Below the pieces are notes generated by a model, which made no database searches, was not told the origin of the DNA, and saw nothing but the letters and a program-made list of their open reading frames with translations. A stretch of DNA of 40,062 nt from contig JAGXLV010000021.1 of assembly GCA_018334495.1 (NCBI GenBank), positions 1 through 40,062 on the forward strand, written 5' to 3'. The stretch is from Oleiphilaceae bacterium (GTDB lineage: Bacteria > Pseudomonadota > Gammaproteobacteria > Pseudomonadales > Oleiphilaceae). The position numbers and the translations under genes were made by a program. Shown here one piece after another: positions 1 to 6,929 of the stretch. Within the stretch, counting starts at the first letter, position 1. Each line of letters starts with the position of its first letter.

Positions 1-243
1 GCCCAGCTTGGCGACCTGTTCGGTGGTGCGCAGAACGACCTTGTGTTCCGGGTAGTGCCTGTTAAAACGCTCGGCGCCGGCGGCCATTTCCGCAGCCGAA
101 CGCTCTGACACCACCCCGAACACCGTGGCGGCTTTCAGGGGGAAGGAGGCCAGGCATATCGTTAGCAGGATCAGCCCGAACACAAGGCGCAGGAATAATG
201 GCAAACCAGTGTCTGGCGCTCCCGGGTATCTTCTCCAGCCCAT
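1..243 (-). CDS. CobN-like cobaltochelatase-family protein, N-terminal part (cut by window edge)
   Basis: An open frame of 81 codons runs without a stop from an ATG at 243 to the window edge, 16 bases after the btuB stop and on the same strand. The first residues form a signal peptide or membrane anchor: basic start, then a hydrophobic stretch LFLRLVFGLILLTICLASF, then AA before the mature part. The mature start (TVFGVVSERSAAEMAAGAER, then HPE-like YPEHKVVLRT) resembles, from memory, exported CobN-like proteins encoded beside B12 receptors in proteobacteria. CobN is the large subunit of the aerobic cobaltochelatase, but exported relatives next to btuB may instead act in corrinoid handling. 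Only about 80 residues are visible, so the family call is tentative. No strong Shine-Dalgarno is seen; coupling to btuB is likely. Confidence 0.55.
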   Translation of the reverse strand, partial: MGWRRYPGAPDTGLPLFLRLVFGLILLTICLASFPLKAATVFGVVSERSAAEMAAGAERFNRHYPEHKVVLRTTEQVAKLG

Positions 244-259
244 TTCAGGCCAGGACGGA

Positions 260-2104
260 TCAACGGAAATCATGGCGGACCGAGAGGAAGCCGGTGGTGC
301 CGGCGGAGATATATGGCTCATCGTCACCGCCAAAAACAAATCGGTTAGCGGTACTGTAGGTTTTGTCTGTCACGTTTTCGACGGTCAACTGGGCAGTCCA
401 GTCCCTCGCAAACGCCCATCCAGCTCTTAGATCCAGGGTCGCAAAACCGGGAATACGCTCATTGTTCTCCTCATCGTCATACCGGTGGCCTTTGGCCACA
501 AGGCTGGCGCCCAGGGACCAGGCGCCCAGGTCCCGATCCACATCAAGCCTGAGGGATTGCCGACTGCGACGACGAAGAACGGTGTCGTCGTTTCGTTCTT
601 TAGGATCGGTGTAGGCCAAGGCTGTCTTAACCGACCAGTCGTTGATATCGAGCCCGGCCCCAAACTCGACACCGCGGATTCTTGCTTCAGGTACGCTTTG
701 CGCCGACTGACCATCGGTAATCGAGAGATCATCAATATCGGACTGATAGATCGCAAGATCCCAGAACCAGACCTGATAGCGGCCACTGACGCCGAATTCT
801 ACTGTTTCAGCACGCTCAGGCTTCAGATCGGGATTACCAAAACCTGGAAAATAGAGGTCGTTGAAGGAGGGTGCCTTGAATGCGGTTGCGTAGCTTGCAC
901 GGGCACGGTGATTGGAATCCAGGGCGTAACCAATAGCGACGCCTTCTGTGGTTTCCTGGCCGTAGGCTTCGTTGTCATCGCCTCGCAAACTGAAGAGAAG
1001 GTCGGTGGGACCGAAGTTAAACAGAGCCTGGGTGAATATGGCATTGTTAGTGCGGCTGTCTTCCTCGTAATCGGTCGTGCCGCTGACTTCGTCGGTAAGG
1101 TGCTCAAAACCCACGACGAACTCGTGATTACCCGCCGTTAGCGTATTGTCCCAACGCGCGGTTCGTGTGCGGGTGTCAAAAGTGCTGGGGCCGAAGCTGC
1201 GTACGCTATCCAGTTCGTCACGGGATTCGGAAAACTGGACGCTGCTGCGCCAGTAATCGGTGGGCAGGGTATCAAGCTTGGCGCCCAGGGTCTGGATAAC
1301 AAAATCGGACTCACCACCCTCGAATTCGGTATCGCCCTGGGCTCTCATAAGCAGAAGACTGGCCTGGCCGCCGTTATCAAAATCGTGGCTGAGGCGGGCC
1401 ACACCGGAGGTGTTGCGATAACCCTTGTCATCGCCATCAGGAATGATGGCGGTACCGTCGGTCTCGAAACGGTTGACGGCAAAGCTGTAGGCATTGCGCC
1501 CTTCCCGACCCGCAACGCCGGCGCCCACTTGCTGTGAATCGAAATTTCCCGCCCCCGCCTCAATCCAGCCTTCAGGCTCGTCATCGGCTTTCATGGTGAA
1601 GGCCTGGATAACGCCGCCGACCGCATCAGCGCCGTAGAGACTGCTTTTCGGGCCGCGCACGATCTCGATGCGTTCCAGCAATTGGGGAGACAGGAACTGC
1701 CAGGCCGGAGCGCCGGTAGTGGCCGATCGAAGCCGGATGCCGTCGACCAACAGCACGGTTGCATCGCTACCGGTGCCGCGGGTAAAAACGCTGGTGTTCT
1801 TGCCGAAAGAGCCGTTGGTGCTGAGGTCGAGGCCGGGCTGTCCTCTCAGGAGATCTTTCAGTTCACGGGCGTTCTGGCGCCGAATGTCTTCCTCGTCAAT
1901 AATCGTAACCGAGGACAGGCTCTCGCCCGCCGTGCGCGGCCCAAGAGTAGCCGTTACAACAATGGGATCCAGTGTGGCCGGTTCAGCCTCGGTCAAACGC
2001 TCAGTCGATGGCTCGGCGGCTTGGGCAAGGCCCGTCGCCAGGGGCAGGAAAATCAGTGGAACAGTCAGAAACAGTTTGGCCGTCGCGGCCCTGGAAAAAC
2101 TCAT
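260..2104 (-). CDS. btuB: TonB-dependent vitamin B12 receptor BtuB
   Basis: Outer-membrane transporter of 614 residues for cobalamin and other corrinoids, energised by TonB. It has a signal peptide (about residues 1-30, ending AQA-A), a TonB box at about 47-53 (PIVVTAT), a plug domain with the motifs LLVDGIR and RIEIVRGPKSSLYGADAVGG, and then a beta-barrel rich in alternating aromatic strands. The length matches the BtuB family (about 600-620). Its leader carries a cobalamin riboswitch, which is strong independent support for the substrate and implies repression by adenosylcobalamin. The C-terminus is HDFR, so the usual terminal aromatic residue is penultimate. It is followed 16 bases later by an exported CobN-like gene. 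Confidence 0.93.
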   Translation of the reverse strand: MSFSRAATAKLFLTVPLIFLPLATGLAQAAEPSTERLTEAEPATLDPIVVTATLGPRTAGESLSSVTIIDEEDIRRQNARELKDLLRGQPGLDLSTNGSFGKNTSVFTRGTGSDATVLLVDGIRLRSATTGAPAWQFLSPQLLERIEIVRGPKSSLYGADAVGGVIQAFTMKADDEPEGWIEAGAGNFDSQQVGAGVAGREGRNAYSFAVNRFETDGTAIIPDGDDKGYRNTSGVARLSHDFDNGGQASLLLMRAQGDTEFEGGESDFVIQTLGAKLDTLPTDYWRSSVQFSESRDELDSVRSFGPSTFDTRTRTARWDNTLTAGNHEFVVGFEHLTDEVSGTTDYEEDSRTNNAIFTQALFNFGPTDLLFSLRGDDNEAYGQETTEGVAIGYALDSNHRARASYATAFKAPSFNDLYFPGFGNPDLKPERAETVEFGVSGRYQVWFWDLAIYQSDIDDLSITDGQSAQSVPEARIRGVEFGAGLDINDWSVKTALAYTDPKERNDDTVLRRRSRQSLRLDVDRDLGAWSLGASLVAKGHRYDDEENNERIPGFATLDLRAGWAFARDWTAQLTVENVTDKTYSTANRFVFGGDDEPYISAGTTGFLSVRHDFR

Positions 2105-2216
2105 TACATCTCTCGCTTAACATCCCACGCTCACCCGCATGGGTCGATTTTAAGTTGTTGCGAGGGGACTCGAGACAGGGCGGGGCAAGGCGGAATGCTG
2201 CTCAGCAGGGCAGGCA

Positions 2217-2276
2217 CTGAAAAACACCGGGTCACCCACCACAGTCGCCCACCGCAACGCCTGGTGTTTTTTTCAG
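2217..2276 (-). promoter_or_regulatory. candidate expression platform of the cobalamin riboswitch
   Basis: The 3' arm of riboswitch helix P1 (2263-2276, CTGAAAAAAACACC on the minus strand) has a second complementary partner downstream at 2217-2228 (GGTGTTTTTCAG on the minus strand). P1 and this alternative helix cannot form together. The downstream arm contains five U residues after GGTG, so the alternative structure could act as an intrinsic terminator or sequester part of the leader. The pairing is visible in the sequence; the switching role is inference. Confidence 0.4.
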
Positions 2277-2460
2277 GCCGGTCTCCGGACTTGTGAGGGG
2301 GATAAAATTATCCCGGAACGATTACCTTCCCATGCCGGCTGGCACAGTGGCGCTTTCAATCGTTCTGAACTCACTTACCGTTGCGGGGGCAGCGTCGGTC
2401 TTGCACCGACTTCCCGTTTAACCTCCATGCGCATTGCATGGAGACACCTGAAAAAGTGGT
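2263..2460 (-). promoter_or_regulatory. cobalamin (AdoCbl) riboswitch upstream of btuB
   Basis: Read on the minus strand, this leader contains the conserved core of cobalamin riboswitches: GGGAA, then GTGCAAGACCGACGC, then the B12-box-type segment GCTGCCCCCGCAACGGTAAG (2374-2393), and near the 3' end GTCCGGAGACCGGCC (2277-2290). Helix P1 closes the element: CCACTTTTTCAGG (2447-2459) pairs with CCTGAAAAAAACACC (2263-2277). A 5' hairpin CTCCATGCAATGCGCATGGAG follows P1. The element reads toward btuB, whose start codon is about 160 bases downstream. In this family ligand binding lowers expression of the downstream gene. Confidence 0.95.
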
Positions 2461-2463
2461 GAA

Positions 2464-2492
2464 ATGCTACCAATCGCTCATCCAGTAATCAA
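2464..2492 (-). promoter_or_regulatory. sigma70-like promoter for the btuB riboswitch transcript
   Basis: On the minus strand TTGATT (2492-2487) and TAGCAT (2469-2464) are separated by exactly 17 bases. Each hexamer matches the sigma70 consensus at 4 of 6 positions. The predicted start site falls at about 2457, at the first bases of riboswitch helix P1. The -35 box overlaps the stop codon of the upstream cobD gene. This is motif matching only. Confidence 0.5.
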
Positions 2493-3511
2493 TCAGATTC
2501 GATTTTTGCGAGTGCCTGGCGAAGCCTCAGCCATTGTGACTCCTCCCCAGGCAAGCCTATGCGCAAAGCCGATGGCTCTTCGAAATAGCGGACAAGTACA
2601 CCCTCCCGGGCAAGGGCCTGACTGATGGCTGCGGCATCGGCGTGAAGAATGTAACGGAACAGGGGGGTACCGCCAGTGGGCGTGAGGCCGTATTCGATGA
2701 GCAGGTCATCAAGACGGTCCCTGCTGCGGTCGAGTTGCCTGGTGGTGTCGGTCTGCCACTGGGTATCCCGGAGTGCCTGAGTCATGATGAACCGGGCCGG
2801 ACCGCTGAGAGCCCAGGGTCCCAGGGCCAGCCGCAACCGGTCGGCAATTCTCGGTTCGGTCAACACCGCGCCGGCCCGCACGCCGGCAAGTCCGAAGAAC
2901 TTACCCAGGGATCGCAGCACGATCAGGCCCCGGTTAGCGGGGCCGGCATGAGACATCAGGCTCAGTTCAGGTCGTGCGTCGGCGAAGGCTTCATCGACCA
3001 CCAGCCAGCCTCTATGCCGGGCGAGCCGTTGCTGCCAATCCAAAAGCCGTTTCGGGCTCAGAGCCAGGCCTGTGGGGTTATTGGGGTGGATCCAGACAAT
3101 GACGTTCATTTCATCGGCCCAGTCCGGATCGTCTTGTGCCTCTTCCAGGGGCAGGCGGAAGACTCTGTGGCCCGCCCTTGCCCACCAATGGCCGTGCTCG
3201 GTGTAACCGGGGTCGGGAATACCCACCCGACAGGGCCGGCGCAAAAACGGCAGGGCCTGAATGGCGGCCTGACTGCCGGCCACAGGGACACAGGACGTTC
3301 GGCACCCAACGCCCGACCACTCGCGGATGGCATCCTCCAGGCCGTCTTCATCTTCCGGCAGCCGGCGCCAGACCGCCTCAGGTATGGGAGGAACCGGCCA
3401 GCTGTCGGGATTGATACCCGTGGAAAGATCCAACCACTGCGCCACCGGAATCTCCCAATGCTCGGCAGCCGCGCGCAGGCGACCTCCGTGGTCAGGAGGT
3501 GTGATAGTCAA
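2489..3511 (-). CDS. cobD: L-threonine-O-3-phosphate decarboxylase (cobalamin biosynthesis)
   Basis: PLP-dependent aminotransferase-fold enzyme that makes (R)-1-amino-2-propanol phosphate for the cobalamin side chain. It is named cobD in Salmonella and cobC in Pseudomonas denitrificans. Visible features are the N-terminal HGGRLRAAAEHW and LDLSTGINP motifs, IHPNNPTG, VVDEAFAD, and SLGKFFGLAGVRAG with the PLP lysine. The frame stays open upstream to 3571, but I choose TTG at 3511: AGGAG lies 7 bases before it, and it overlaps the cbiB stop as ATTGA, the usual sign of translational coupling. That gives 340 residues, normal for the family. Its product is the substrate of the neighbouring CbiB. 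Confidence 0.88.
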   Translation of the reverse strand: MTITPPDHGGRLRAAAEHWEIPVAQWLDLSTGINPDSWPVPPIPEAVWRRLPEDEDGLEDAIREWSGVGCRTSCVPVAGSQAAIQALPFLRRPCRVGIPDPGYTEHGHWWARAGHRVFRLPLEEAQDDPDWADEMNVIVWIHPNNPTGLALSPKRLLDWQQRLARHRGWLVVDEAFADARPELSLMSHAGPANRGLIVLRSLGKFFGLAGVRAGAVLTEPRIADRLRLALGPWALSGPARFIMTQALRDTQWQTDTTRQLDRSRDRLDDLLIEYGLTPTGGTPLFRYILHADAAAISQALAREGVLVRYFEEPSALRIGLPGEESQWLRLRQALAKIESD

Positions 3512-4461
3512 TGGCCAGCTCCTGTGAGAAGGGTAAAACTTAACGATACTGCAATCATCACAATCAACCAAACCACAACACTGGAGCGCACCAGCCGGAT
3601 CGCGTCATGAATGCTGGCGGCAGAGGCCGCAGGGCCCGCGCCAAGCACTGGCCGCTCCTTGGCGCCGGTACCGTAAAGCGCCGGGCCACCCAGGCTCACA
3701 CTGAGGGCGCCAGCGCCGGCGGCCATCACCGGGCCGCCGTTGGGGCTGTCCCAGCCCGGCGCCTGACGCCGCCAACAGTGCAATGCGAGGCGGGTGTTGC
3801 CCACCAGGGCGTAACTGATCGCAGTCAAGCGGGCCGGCATCCAGTTCAGGACATCGTCGAGGCGGGCGGCGAAACGACCAAAATACAGAAAACGCTCATT
3901 ACGATAACCCCACATGGCATCCAGGGTGTTAACGGCGCGATGCAGGACCACGCCGGGAAGCCCTGCCACCAGATACCAGAACAGGCTGGCAAAGATGGCG
4001 TCGGCGCCGTTCTCGAGCATGGATTCACTGGCGGCGGTGGCCACGGCGGTTTCGTCCAACTCATGGGTGCGGCGGCTGACAATCCGGCCGACCTGCGCCC
4101 GCGCCAGTTCCAGATCCGGTTTTTCCAGGGCGTGAGCCACGGCCTGACCGTGTTCCGCCAGGCCGCGCAGGGACAGGGCCAACCAGAGCCCGACCACATC
4201 CAGCGCGAACACGGCTGGTAAGGGCAACCACCAGGTGGCCGCGGCAATCAGCGCCACCAGGGGAACCACCAACAATACTGTCGCCAGGCTACCCCAAAAC
4301 AGGCTCAACCCTGGCGAACCAATCCTGTTAAGCTTGCGCTCCAGCGAGGTCGCCCAGCCTCCGAAAACCACCACCGGATGGCCTCGCCTGGGCTCACCGA
4401 ACCAGTGGTCGAGCGCCAGGGCGAGCAGGCAAACCAGAACCGACATTGTCACTAAGGTCAC
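3508..4461 (-). CDS. cbiB: adenosylcobinamide-phosphate synthase CbiB
   Basis: Integral membrane protein of 317 residues that attaches aminopropanol (phosphate) to adenosylcobyric acid, giving adenosylcobinamide (phosphate). It is called CobD in P. denitrificans. Family features include the N-terminal ALDHWFGEPRRGHPVVVFG, the central SRRTHELDE segment, ESMLENGADAIFASLFWY and RAVNTLDAMWGYRNERFLYFG. Several hydrophobic segments are seen near residues 5-17, 55-95, 160-175 and at the C-terminus. GTG at 4461 is preceded at only 2 bases by GGGGGAG; the in-frame GTG three codons later has better spacing (11 bases), so the start may shift slightly. The 3' end overlaps the start of the decarboxylase gene. 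Confidence 0.9.
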   Translation of the reverse strand: MTLVTMSVLVCLLALALDHWFGEPRRGHPVVVFGGWATSLERKLNRIGSPGLSLFWGSLATVLLVVPLVALIAAATWWLPLPAVFALDVVGLWLALSLRGLAEHGQAVAHALEKPDLELARAQVGRIVSRRTHELDETAVATAASESMLENGADAIFASLFWYLVAGLPGVVLHRAVNTLDAMWGYRNERFLYFGRFAARLDDVLNWMPARLTAISYALVGNTRLALHCWRRQAPGWDSPNGGPVMAAGAGALSVSLGGPALYGTGAKERPVLGAGPAASAASIHDAIRLVRSSVVVWLIVMIAVSLSFTLLTGAGH

Positions 4462-4502
4462 ATCTCCCCCTGTTGCTTACCGTTAACCGGCGCCCAGTGT
4501 AC

Positions 4503-4508
4503 TTGACA
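4503..4508 (+). promoter_or_regulatory. possible -35 box for cobT-cobC
   Basis: A perfect TTGACA lies in the 99-base divergent gap between cbiB and cobT. No convincing -10 follows at 16-18 bases (the best are TAGACC or GACCAT), so this is only a candidate promoter. Confidence 0.25.
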
Positions 4509-4560
4509 GCCTGTCGGGTGCGTTAGACCATCAAATTGAACGTCTCTGCAAGGAGCGCAC

Positions 4561-5622
4561 ATGACCAGCGCCGATACCCCCGATTTCTGGAACCAGGAAC
4601 TGCCCACACTCGACACAGGTGCCATGGATCGGGCGCGCCGCCATCAGGACAGCCTGACCAAACCGCCGGGCTCCCTCGGTCGCCTGGAAACGGCCGCCAT
4701 TCAAATCTGTGGCCAACAAAACACCGATGAACCCGCGGTTGATCGCATTCACATTACGATTTTCGGCGCCGACCACGGGGTTTGTGTCGAGGGAATTTCC
4801 GCTTTTCCCCAGGTAGTAACCGGCCAGATGATTGCCAACTTTGCCAATGACGGGGCTGCCATCAGCATACTGGCCCACTCTCTCGGCGCTCATCTTGAGG
4901 TGATAAACCTGGGCACGGCGTCGCCTCTGGGGCCGCTCACCGGCGTGCGCGATGAAAGCATTGGTCCCGGGACCGGCAACATCGCGGAAGAACCCGCCAT
5001 GACCCGCGACCAACTGGAAAAGGCGCTGGCCTCCGGTCGCCAGGCCGCGCAACGGGCGGCGGACAGCAACGCTCAGTTATTCATCGGCGGCGACATGGGC
5101 ATCGGCAACACAACGACCGCAGGCGCCGTTGGCTGTATCCTGCTGGGGGCGCCGCCCGAGCGCCTTGCCGGCCATGGCACCGGGCTGGACATTGCCGGCG
5201 TCTCCCACAAAGCCGCTATTATACGGCGGGCGCTCAGGCGTCATGGCGACGATTCGGACCCGCTGGCCATCCTGGCCTCTCTGGGCGGGTTTGAAATTGC
5301 GGCTCTGGCCGGAGCGTTTATTGGTTGCGCCCAAAAGCGCATTCCCGTGCTCGTCGATGGCTTTATCGTCTCCGTGGCGGCGCTGGCGGCGGTACGCCTG
5401 AACCCCGGCCTGCGGGACTGGCTGCACTTCGCGCATCACTCGGGTGAACACGGTCACGGGCGGGTCCTGGAAGCCCTTCATGCCCGCCCGCTTCTGGACC
5501 TGGACATGCGCCTGGGCGAAGCCAGCGGAGCGGCCCTGGCAGCACCCCTGCTGCGCGCGGCCTGTGAGCTGCATACCCGGATGGCAAGCTTTTCCGACGC
5601 CGGTGTCAGCGATGGCAAGTGA
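4561..5622 (+). CDS. cobT: nicotinate-nucleotide--dimethylbenzimidazole phosphoribosyltransferase CobT
   Basis: Cytoplasmic enzyme that transfers phosphoribose from nicotinate mononucleotide to the lower-ligand base, giving alpha-ribazole phosphate. It has 353 residues, the usual length. Recognised motifs are LTKPPGSLGRLE near the N-terminus, FGADHGV, GTGNIAEEPAM, GGDMGIGNTTTA, FIVSVAALAA and, near the C-terminus, DLDMRLGEASGAALA, which holds the catalytic glutamate. AAGGAG lies a few bases before the ATG. The gene diverges from cbiB and overlaps the phosphatase cobC by 11 bases, so the two are probably translated together. Confidence 0.96.
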   Translation: MTSADTPDFWNQELPTLDTGAMDRARRHQDSLTKPPGSLGRLETAAIQICGQQNTDEPAVDRIHITIFGADHGVCVEGISAFPQVVTGQMIANFANDGAAISILAHSLGAHLEVINLGTASPLGPLTGVRDESIGPGTGNIAEEPAMTRDQLEKALASGRQAAQRAADSNAQLFIGGDMGIGNTTTAGAVGCILLGAPPERLAGHGTGLDIAGVSHKAAIIRRALRRHGDDSDPLAILASLGGFEIAALAGAFIGCAQKRIPVLVDGFIVSVAALAAVRLNPGLRDWLHFAHHSGEHGHGRVLEALHARPLLDLDMRLGEASGAALAAPLLRAACELHTRMASFSDAGVSDGK

Positions 5623-6226
5623 GCCGAGAACGACCTGGTTTGATCTGATTCGCCACGGCGAACCGGAAGGCGGCCCCATGTTCCGGGGCAGCAAAGATGA
5701 CCCATTAAGTGCGCTCGGCTGGGAGCAAATGCGCGCCGCCATCCATAAGGGGGAGCCATGGGACTGCGTACTTACCTCGCCTCTGGTGCGATGCCGCCAA
5801 TTCGCCCAGACACTTGCCAGGGATCGGGAGATTCCCCTTCACACCGATGCTCGCCTGCGGGAAATCGGTTTTGGTGCCTGGGAAGGCCTGACAGCCGACA
5901 TCATTCAGGCTGAATACGGCCAGGAACGTCTCGCCGCCTTCTGGGCCGACGCCGACAATAACCCACCGCCTGGCGGCGAGCGGTTCAGCGACTTTCAGGT
6001 ACGGATTCATGACGCCTGGGAGCACTGGTCGGACCGGCTCTCAGGCCAGCGGGTGTTGCTGGTCTGTCATGGCGGGGTGATTCGCACACTGCTTGGTCAT
6101 GTCATGGGTATCCGGCCCGACCGGGTGCTCTCTGCCATAAGCGTGCCCTATGCCTGCCGCAGCCGGGTCCGGCTGGATCACTCGGAATACGGCACTCTCT
6201 CCTGTCTGGTGTCTCACGGAAGCTGA
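5612..6226 (+). CDS. cobC: alpha-ribazole phosphatase (histidine phosphatase family)
   Basis: Removes the phosphate from alpha-ribazole-5'-phosphate or adenosylcobalamin 5'-phosphate in the last steps of nucleotide-loop assembly. The phosphoglycerate-mutase-like signature is clear: LIRHGEPEGG (catalytic histidine at about residue 14), LTSPLVRCRQFAQTL, EIGFGAWEG, and LLVCHGGVIRTLLGH with the second histidine. The reading frame extends back into cobT, but ATG at 5612 gives 204 residues, the family size, and an 11-base overlap with the cobT stop. In many relatives cobS follows cobC; here a convergent cobU follows instead. Confidence 0.9.
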   Translation: MASEPRTTWFDLIRHGEPEGGPMFRGSKDDPLSALGWEQMRAAIHKGEPWDCVLTSPLVRCRQFAQTLARDREIPLHTDARLREIGFGAWEGLTADIIQAEYGQERLAAFWADADNNPPPGGERFSDFQVRIHDAWEHWSDRLSGQRVLLVCHGGVIRTLLGHVMGIRPDRVLSAISVPYACRSRVRLDHSEYGTLSCLVSHGS

Positions 6227-6247
6227 ATCCGATTCTTTGCCGACCCA

Positions 6248-6766
6248 TCATTTCAGCGTCAGCGGCAGCCCCGCCACACTCATGATGACCGAGTCGCAGT
6301 GGCGGGCCAGGTCCTGATTAAGCCAGCCCAACTCATCGCAGAAGCGACGGCTGAGAGGATCCATGGCAACCATGCCCAGGCCCACTTCGTTGCTGACGAT
6401 TACAATATCGCCGCGGTAATCAGCCATTGCCCGCAAAAAGGCCCGGCGCTCCTGGCGGAACCGGTCATCGCCGGCGTGCAGCAGATTGCTGACCCACAGG
6501 CTCATGCAGTCAATTAAAACCGCGGGCGGAGCATCACGATCCTGGGCCGCCAGTGCCCCGGCCAGTTCTAACGGAACTTCCAGAAGGCGCCATTCGGAGG
6601 GGCGGCGCTGCTTGTGAAGCTGTATCCTGTGGGCCATCTCGCCGTCGCCCGCGGAGGCCGTGGCCACATAGAGTACCGGGCCGGCACCAGAGGCTATACT
6701 GTGCTCAGCCAGCGCGCTTTTGCCCGAGCGAATGCCGCCCAGAACCAGCGTATGACGGTTTGTCAT
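6248..6766 (-). CDS. cobU: adenosylcobinamide kinase / adenosylcobinamide-phosphate guanylyltransferase
   Basis: Bifunctional 172-residue enzyme (CobU, or CobP in P. denitrificans) that phosphorylates adenosylcobinamide and activates it with GTP, preparing it for CobS. It has an N-terminal P-loop (LVLGGIRSGKSALAE), YVATASAGDGEMAHRI, HKQRRPSEWRLLEVP, VLIDCMSLWVSNLL, and the C-terminal SNEVGLGMVAMDPLSRRFCD and LNQDLARHCDSV. It is convergent with cobC, with only 21 bases between the stops and no obvious terminator. The upstream region is shared with the divergent DUF294 gene. Confidence 0.95.
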   Translation of the reverse strand: MTNRHTLVLGGIRSGKSALAEHSIASGAGPVLYVATASAGDGEMAHRIQLHKQRRPSEWRLLEVPLELAGALAAQDRDAPPAVLIDCMSLWVSNLLHAGDDRFRQERRAFLRAMADYRGDIVIVSNEVGLGMVAMDPLSRRFCDELGWLNQDLARHCDSVIMSVAGLPLTLK

Positions 6767-6838
6767 GTGTTTATCCCTGATGGCTGTAGAGTCGCGAGCA
6801 CTGTTACACTCCTGCTGAGTTCGTTACGGCGTTTGCGG

Positions 6839-6856
6839 GTCCCGGTTTTGCGGGAC
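6839..6856. promoter_or_regulatory. short perfect inverted repeat in the cobU / DUF294 divergent gap
   Basis: GTCCCG-GTTTTG-CGGGAC forms a 6 bp stem with a 6-base loop. It sits between a possible extended -10 (TGTTACACT, ending at 6810) and the start of the cNMP/CBS/DUF294 gene. It could be an operator or a leader hairpin; no regulator can be named. Confidence 0.3.
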
Positions 6857-6929
6857 TCATCCGAAAGAGCAGCTACACGGCCCATTGGCCGGCTTAACCA
6901 AATGACCCGAAAAGGATGTGATCCTCGCT

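Noticed and set aside
2642..3610. A 322-codon open frame on the plus strand opposite cobD
   Set aside because: Shadow of the PLP enzyme gene; low-complexity composition and no recognisable motif.
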